This document shows positions 56,852 through 64,000 of a stretch of 64,000 bases of DNA, in pieces. The stretch lies in assembly GCA_007258455.2 (NCBI GenBank), contig VDFB02373365.1:223113353-223177352 (forward strand), given 5' to 3'. A program made the translations under genes and the position numbers. Under the pieces are notes generated by a model. That model saw only the letters and a list, made by a program, of their open reading frames with translations. It was not told the origin of the DNA and searched no databases. Positions within the stretch are counted from its first letter, which is position 1; every line of letters begins with the position of its first letter. The stretch is from Sequoia sempervirens. Taxonomy: Eukaryota > Streptophyta > Pinopsida > Cupressales > Cupressaceae.

Positions 56852-57421
56852 TGATGCAGGAGCATCCCGGGCTTATGGCGATCCGCATCATCAAAAGATG
56901 TTTCCGTTCGTTGTGTTATTTCAGTTTTGGAGTGCAATTTTATTTTGAGTTTGTGGTTTGGGAGGCTGAGTGAATCGACATTATTATTTAAATCATGTTT
57001 CCAATTTGATATTTTTGCATTTAAATGATTAATAAATCTTGAATGTTTTAAAAACTAATTCTCCTCGGTTAAGAATGCACAGGGAAATAAAGATGAGGCC
57101 ATGCAGCAGTTGAATTATTGATATTTTAATGTATGCAAAGGGAGATAAAAAGAATGGGTCGTGGCTTGGAAAATAGCAGAGGGAATAAATGAATAAAACA
57201 AAAAACAAAAACTTCCAAGCAGCTAGTGAGGAATTGGCGTGAGAAGTTTAAAAGAGAAGAGGAATATGAAGTAAAAAGTGGAGCCCATAAATTAAGAGGA
57301 GTTAGCACCATAAATGGTAGAGGAGGGGAAGCTGTATAGAGGAGCTAGGAAGCTGCGCCAGGGAAAAGATAAGAAGAAAAAAGACCAATTACCACATATG
57401 AATAAGATGGAGTGAGGAAGA

Positions 57422-59299
57422 TGTTAAAAAAAAAAGGAAAAAAAAATGTACAGATTATATCATTATTGAATAGCAATAATAATAACATTTCTGTTAAGAA
57501 ATAACATTTCACTGAATAACCATCCAAATTCTCTTATGGGAATAACTCCCTAAAACTAACAACTAATAATTAACTGATTTATTAAGTGTAAATTTTATTT
57601 TCCTAACAAGCCCCCCTTAAAGTTTACATAATAGAAAAACTAAAAACAAAATTTAAAAATGTAAACCTTAAATTCCTACATATCCCCCCTTAAGGTTTAC
57701 ATCACAAAAAGAAAACCAAAATTTTGTATCAGCATCAACCTAAACTTCTCGGTCTAGGAAAATGTTTTGATTAGCCAACTTTGCATCAACATCAACCCAA
57801 ACTCTTCATGTCTGGATAAATGTTCTGATTCTCCAACATTTACTTGTGAATTGAGACACACTCAACTATTCACAAGAAAATCCCCAATCAATTGTGAATC
57901 GAGACCAACTCCATTATCCATAGTAACACTCCTCTAATTGTGAATCGATACTAATTTCATTATCCACAGTAACACTCCTCCATTTGTGGATCAAGACTTA
58001 CTCAATTATCCACAAAAACACATCTGCAAAACAATGGATCGAAACAAACTCCATTATCCACAAAAACACATTTGCAAAACTATGAATCGAGACAAACTCA
58101 ATTATCCATAAAACACTGCAAGCCCCATCTTGCTCATGAAAGGACTACAAATGAAACAAATTTTTCTCATGCAAAGAATCATCTTTGAGCGAGAAGCTAG
58201 CTTGGGATGATAGATGTCCTCTTGCCTCCATTTCTTCCAACCTCCAATATGACCCCTTTAGATCTTAGTCGTCAAATACAACATTAAAGACTCTGAATGC
58301 ATCATTAATAAATGCATAAAAAGTGTACATATCCATATATCTGAATCTTTTGCAATATGATGATTTTGCAGTTTACAGAAACTGGCACTGAATGCTTGTA
58401 ACTATATTGTTCTCTTGCTCTAAAAAGTAGATACTAAGGAAAAATAAGTCTTCATAATCGACTTATAGCATTGGAATAGGAGGACGCATCTCAAAATACT
58501 GGCAACGTTTGACTGTCAATGAGAATTATAGACAATACAAAAATGTAGCATTCTCTAGCTCTCTTATTGAAATCAATTGTATATACTACACTTTAATTTA
58601 TTCTCCAGTATCTGGTTTATTTTTGCCACTCCTATGCGTAGCATTAGCAATCAATTTCAGTGCAACATAAAGAAAAAGAGGCACTGCATATAAAATTTGC
58701 ACAAGCATTCAAAGTCTAACACCCAACAATGAAGAATGCCCAGGGAAATTGAATTGGCGCTTGATTTGTCTCCTCGAAATAGATGAAGAAAATAATTTTA
58801 AATAAGAGTGCTCTTCTTACAGAATCATTAACATCAATGTCAGCAATTTAAAAAAAATGCTTATCAATGCTCAATCTAATGGCTGGAGAAGTTGTAAAGA
58901 AAAGTGAAAAGACTTTTTTCAATGCATTTTTCCTTCAAACTGGCAGTTGCAATTTCATTATCAATACAACCGCCTCTCCACTCGTTCCTATTGAATTCAC
59001 TGCAACAACTACCCTCCATTCCTAATTTCACAGGCACATGATCTATTCGCTCTGATATCACTGTTAAAAAAAAATGGAAAGAAAATTGCATAGATTATAT
59101 CATTGTTGAACAACAATAACAATAAATATTATATTTCTTCGTGACCTTTACAATATGTATTGCAAATGTTTAAAAAGCATTGCATTTCCGTGAATTACAT
59201 TTTTGTGAATAACCACCCAAATTCTCTTATGAATAACTCTCTAAAACTAACAACTAATAATTAACTGATTTACTAAATGTAAACTTTATTTTCCTAACA
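57422..59299 (-). mobile_element. TRIM-like element (1.88 kb), TSD GAAGA, minus strand
   Basis: LTRs at 57422-57608 and 59062-59299 both run from TGTTAAAAAAAA to TTTTCCTAACA. GAAGA flanks both sides (57417-57421 and 59300-59304). On the minus strand TGATATCAGAGCG (primer site) follows the right LTR and TTTAAGGGGGGCT (purine tract) precedes the left one. The interior of 1.45 kb has no coding frame but has repeated TTGTGAATCGAGAC / CAATTATCCACA-like phrases near 57845-58110. It sits inside the left LTR of the surrounding element. Confidence 0.9.
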
Positions 59300-59915
59300 G
59301 AAGAGGTCTTTGTATACAGAGATGAGATGAAAGTAAGGAAATAAAATGCAGTGTAAAAAGAAAATATAACGGCTGTGGCATATGCAATCCCATCGCAGTT
59401 ATGGGGATTAAAATGTATATGGGAAATTAAGTGAATCCAGAGCAGAAGAAGGGTCTTGCCATTCTAATATGACATCTTCAAATTAAATGCAAATAATAAA
59501 CTGCATATAACCGAGGAAGGGCATAGAGAGAAGAAGACGAGATATGCATGTGCATATATAAGAAGTTGAAAAAGAACAGATAAAAAGTCATTGCAGGAAG
59601 TGTAGGAGGAGTTGAGGAGGCATCTGTGTATGGCGCGTGAGACTCAAGAGAGAGAAGAGAACGTACTCGCGTGGCAAAAAGGGGAAAGGCAAGGAATTTG
59701 AGTGGATTTCACAGAGGGGAAGGTTAGTGTAGGAGAATAACATGTTTGTATATGAGAACATACAGTTTGCGTAGGGGCAAAAAAAAATATGCCAACATAT
59801 AGCTTGCTTGTGAAAGGCCATGGAAGGCATAGATGTTTTAAATAAGTTACAAATTTAATAAGAAGTTTTTGAGTCCTTTGTTGCATATTTTAATCTATGA
59901 ATTTGAAATCGAATG

Positions 59916-60175
59916 TACAGCCTGAGTTGGCCTAGTACAGCCTGAGTTGGCCTAATGGTGGAGAACTTGTACTCTTGAAAGAGAGGTCACAAGTTCAAAT
60001 CCTGCAGGGGGTAAGGTATGTACACCTCATATTGTGGAGCACGAGTTGGGTGCCTCCCTCAGATTTGGGAGTATGAGGAGTCCCATATATACTGTAAGCT
60101 GTCTGTAGACCCAAAAACAGATCGCCTGGTATTCGTGGACTATAAAATAATATTATTATTATTATTATTAATGTT
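59916..60175 (+). mobile_element. tRNA-derived SINE
   Basis: It has an A box TGGCCTAATGG (59948-59958) and a B box AGTTCAAATCC (59992-60002) at tRNA-like spacing, a tRNA-unrelated body and an (ATT)n tail (about 60149-60171). GAATG precedes it (59911-59915) and follows the tail (60176-60180), a likely target duplication. Its first 20 bp (GTACAGCCTGAGTTGGCCTA) are duplicated exactly in tandem (59915-59934, 59935-59954). Confidence 0.8.
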
Positions 60176-60364
60176 GAATGCAATTTGAATAGTTTATTTG
60201 TAGTGGTTTATCGGATTTGAAGTTGCTTCCATGATTTTGATGTAATCTTGAATTGATTTCAATTGACAAATGAAATTGTCGAATTGAGTTGTCGCTTGGT
60301 TGTGAATTAGAGTTACTGATTTCCATTAATTAGAATTAGATTTAGAGTTTTCTCTTTCACCAAA

Positions 60365-60376
60365 TGGTATCAAAGC
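60365..60376 (+). other. Primer-binding site of the 56.9-61.9 kb element
   Basis: TGGTATCAAAGC, one base from the usual tRNA-Met-complementary TGGTATCAGAGC, placed just after the left LTR. Confidence 0.75.
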
Positions 60377-61446
60377 AAGGTTTTGAGTGTATAGGCAGAG
60401 CACCGTGAGGCAGCCTATGCCAGACCTGCGGGTAGAGTAGAAGTGCAATAAAGAAGAGTTCGCATGAGGATTGTTGCAAGTAGAGAGAATCTCTAAGCAA
60501 TCAAGAGCTAGGGAGCCACGAAAAGAAGTGTGATTGCAAATTCTCGAACATGAGGTGAAAGTTGTGAAAGATTGCAATAGATGAGATGGGTATAGTCATA
60601 AGGAAGAAGTCCGTGACTTGGGAAGTGTGGAGATGGTATGAAGAAAATACGATATGGAGGATGATTGTGGATATAAATAACCGATTGGATAAGTTGGATA
60701 AATTGGAGGCATATTTGAGTGGACAAGAAGACATGAGAAAAGAGGATGAGGATCAAATGAATATCAAAGAGCCTGCAACATAGGTAGTCGAAGAGGAGAA
60801 AAATGAAAATGCTGCGATGGAATGCGAAGAGGTTGCAATGAAGGATGAGGAAGAAGATGATTTGTTATCACAGATTTTGGTGGTGGAGAATGAATGGTTG
60901 GAGAAGATTGCAGCGATTGAAAGTTGGAAGACAAGCATTGCAACAAAGAAAGTAGAAGTTATTGATGCAGTCGATGGTGAATTTGTAGCAGTGAATGAAG
61001 AGGTAAATCTTGTTGCATTTTGTGTTGATTTTTTCGTACTTCTGTTTGAGGTAGTCAAAGTTGAAGAGTGTGGAGAAGAACCTAGGTATTCGATGAATAT
61101 TTGTATACATTAGGTTGTGATATGAGTGACATAAGAGTTTGGTGGAGGAGGTCGGTTACTAGTGGGATAGATCCCACAAAGGAGAGGAGAGGAGAAATAA
61201 TTTGGCGAAGGAGGACAACACATGGTGGATGTGAATCCACAAGAGAGAAGAGTGGTGAATGGAGTTGTGGGAGGAAGATGACAGTTATTCTAGCATGCTG
61301 CTGGAAGAGGAGGAAAACGAATTGATCTTGTGAACTTATCCCAACAATGGAGTTCGTTGTAGGTTGGTTGCAACCTGGAAGAGTAGTTCGACTACTCAAC
61401 TCCACCTTTGTGAGCCTATGCTCACAAAATTTCTACCCAGCATGTC

Positions 61447-61907
61447 TGATGCAAAAGCATCTTGGGCTTACGACGATCTGCATCATCAAAAGATGTTTCT
61501 GTCTATTGTGTTGTTTTAGTTCTGGAGTGTGAATTTATTTTGAGTTTGTGATTTTGGAAGGCTAAGTGAATCGCCATTATTGTTATTTTCAATTGACAAA
61601 ATGTCTTATTTAAATCATGTTTCCAGTTTGATCATTTTTGCAATTTAATAATTAATAATTCTTGAATGTTTTAAAAACCAATTCTCCTCACAGCTTGGAG
61701 GTTTACGAATGCACAGGGAAATAAAGATGAGGCCACACAACATCTGAATTCTTGATATTTTAATGTATGCAAAGGGAGATAAAAGGAATGGGTTGTGGCT
61801 TGGAAAATAACAAAGAGGGAATAAATGAATACAACAAAAATAAAAACTTCTAAGCAACTAGTGAGGAATGGGTGTGAGAAGTTTAAAAGACAAGAGGAAT
61901 ATGAAGT
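61447..61907 (+). repeat. Right LTR of the 56.9-61.9 kb element, truncated
   Basis: It matches 56852-57275 (for example GCATCATCAAAAGATGTTTC and GAATGCACAGGGAAATAAAG) and ends abruptly at GAATATGAAGT, where a different LTR begins. Confidence 0.85.
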
Positions 61908-61911
61908 CTAG

Positions 61912-64000
61912 TGTCATAAATTGTACTCCCTTTTAGGTGATAGTACAATTTCACACTTAGTTTGGACCTACTTTAGTGATCCTTGCATTTATGCATTTTA
62001 AACACCCTTTAACTAAGCTCTAATTTCCAAAATTATGCATTCTGTGGCTCAATTTAAATATTTTTCGACAATTTGCAAGCATAAAACAAATGCTCTCATT
62101 TAATACTTTGTCCTCGACATTTAAATTTAAAAAAAATAGAGTTGGGACACTAGTGCCTAGGGTGCCTATGTCCCTTATTTTGGCTCCAAATTCAAATATG
62201 TCAGTGTCAACATTTTATTATTTGAAATTCAAATATTTGAATTCGGCCATTGGGATCTAATTTTTGGGAAATTAGAGAAATGCCTATAAATACCTAGTCT
62301 TTTCACCATTTGATACTAGAAGCCAAGAGAATGAAAGAGAGAAAGCAACAATGGAAGAAAGGAGAAGTAAGCGATCATTATATCCTGTCAAGTACAACCA
62401 TATTTGCAGGTTTTCAAGTTCATTTACAGATTTGATCAAGTCTTATTCCATGATTGAAGGTTGATGCCAATAAAACATGATGGATTCTAGGTTTGGGAGA
62501 TGCATTTGGCCATTTCCTTCAACCTAATGACTTGTTTCCTAGTGTTCTCATCTTCAAGCTTCATCTTATTTGCAACCTAAAGCAAGGTATCATTATGTTT
62601 CAGATTTGCTAAGAGTGCTTTGAATTCCACTTAGATCTTATCATTTTTCATGTAGGAATCCTTCTCTAATGCACTTGAGTAGGGTTTTATGCATTTTTAG
62701 CTCATAACAGCCTTAGACACACTTAAGGCTAGAGCACACACACTGTTATCAATAATTTCCATTGGCTATTCTAGATGTAGAAATACCAAAATAGGGGTTT
62801 GACTGAGGCAAACTCTTATATAGCCACCATCCACCATCTGTTTTTGTAGATTTACTACAGGTCTAGATCTGAAAAAGAAATTTTGCAGGGCAGAGATCAA
62901 AGAACAGTCATAGAGCTTCAAACTCAAATTTTCAAATTTGAAAAAAGCCTAGTAGGATAGTGGTGCCCCTAGAGAAAATGTCCTCATAAATTCAGTCGAA
63001 ATTTATATCACAGGGGCATAGTGTCCTCAACTCAAATTTGGTGTTGAAATTTTTGTTACAATTTTTCAATTTTCAAAATCTTGCATTTTTAGATTAGGGC
63101 ACATAGTTTAATTAGGTTAATATAATCAATTCAATTCCAATTCATTTCCTAAGCTCTAAAGAATGAGATCTAGATTTGGTTGACTCACCTTCTTGGTTGA
63201 AAGTCAATCAAATTACCTTGATTTGCATTCTAATGTTCTTTTGAAAAAAGGATTTGATCCTTGTTTTCTATGTATTGGACCTAGGATCCCTTTTTCATCA
63301 AAATATTTTGGTGAACCTAACATTTTTACATTGTAAACCTTATGAAATATGTAATAATTCATTCTAGATCTAGGTTTTGCTTTGCATTTTCCCTCTAGGC
63401 ATCCATTTTTACATTTTAAAAAGCATAAAAAATTCAAAAATTGCATATCATATTGCATTATAGGTTGCAATAGGGTTAGTCTCAAAAGTTATTTATGATT
63501 TTTCAGATTTGTTAGTATCATTTACATATGAAATATATTGCATTTTGTTTAAAATTTTAAAAAATTTAGTCCAAGTCCTTGCATTTGAAATAAAAAGTGT
63601 CATTTTGTTTCATTTTGTGCGAATTTGTGAAAGTTATTGCATTTCAGTATTGGAAATTATTAGATATATAGGTGCATTGCATGCATTTTTTGAAACATTG
63701 TATAATTGGAATAAATTACATTTCATTTTTGCAAAATTTGAAAACCCTAGGTTGTTACATTACATTGAAAAATTTGGAAACTCATAAAACAAAAAAAAAA
63801 TCAATTTAAAACCGAGGTTTGCATGCTATCACATGGTCACTTCCTATAACCTTTGCCTTTGAAACTAAAATTTTAGAAAAAACCCTATTTGGGACATAAG
63901 CGCCCTAGGCGCTTCTAAACCTGCCAAATTTTCCTCAAATTTTAGGTGCAAAAGCATACATGTTGTTAGATTGTAGATTTGGGGTCTAATTTCTAGATAT
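61912..64000 (+). repeat. Start of a further LTR, running off the window
   Basis: TGTCATAAATTGTACTCC at 61912 begins new sequence right after the truncated LTR. A TATA box (TATAAATA, 62285-62292) followed by a purine-rich stretch fits a U3/R boundary. The phrases CCTAGGGTGCCTATGTCCC (62157), GGTGCCCCTAGAG (62962) and GCGCCCTAGGCGCTTC (63900) recur as a loose motif. No coding frame is recognised to the end. The LTR end and partner are not in view. Confidence 0.5.

Larger units (their letters stand above)
56852..61907 (+). mobile_element. Non-autonomous LTR retrotransposon with nested TRIM and SINE
   Basis: The left LTR is 56852-60362, about 1.63 kb without its insertions. It starts TGATGCAGGAGCATC and ends TTCACCA before the primer site TGGTATCAAAGC at 60365. 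A second copy begins at 61447 (TGATGCAAAAGCATC) and is cut at 61907. The interior is only about 1.08 kb with short acidic frames (for example 60817-61113, rich in Glu/Val) and no pol. It is LARD- or TRIM-like, copia-type by its primer site. Confidence 0.75.

Overview
This is a stretch of plant nuclear chromosome, AT-rich and dense in transposons. It holds one recognisable host gene, a pantothenate synthetase (PANC) on the + strand. The gene has four coding exons (23709-24275, 26761-26874, 39706-39837, 54829-54954) that encode 312 residues over about 31 kb. All three introns are phase 0 with GT..AG borders and measure about 2.5, 12.8 and 15.0 kb. Introns this long, very long LTRs (3.75 and 4.5 kb) and several nested insertion layers suggest a seed plant with a very large genome. 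A gymnosperm is my best guess; that is inference, not proof.

Left flank (1-23.4 kb). The window opens in a decayed minus-strand copia element (RT and gag relics plus a 1.6 kb LTR). It abuts a large decayed Ty3/gypsy element (2807-20938) whose LTR is about 3.75 kb. Its left LTR is interrupted by a 5.9 kb minus-strand element (4194-10101, target-site duplication CTTAT). Its right LTR is interrupted by a 2.1 kb solo LTR (16329-18414, duplication ATATA). Each LTR copy preserves the empty site for the insertion in the other. A CCHC-knuckle (LINE ORF1-type) relic and AT-rich DNA follow, then a PANC promoter region with an 81 bp-period duplication.

Inside PANC. Intron 2 holds adjacent same-strand fragments of three unrelated host gene families: a PDR-type ABCG transporter, a tandem CCCH zinc-finger protein and a transketolase. 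A dense run of GACAGT motifs follows. The same intron has a 4.52 kb solo LTR with three separate diverged tandem arrays, and another repeat array beside it. Intron 3 holds a complete hAT transposon (17 bp perfect TIRs, 8 bp perfect target duplication, decayed transposase), a sense-strand copia element whose two flanks carry the same ~345 bp segment, and a small minus-strand TRIM-like element.

Right flank (55-64 kb). A LINE RT scrap is cut by an LTR of a non-autonomous element. That LTR contains a 1.9 kb TRIM-like element (duplication GAAGA) and a tRNA-derived SINE. The partner LTR is cut off by the start of another LTR that runs off the window. No other intact protein gene, rRNA, tRNA or CRISPR array was found. 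The other long reading frames are fragments of these elements or chance.
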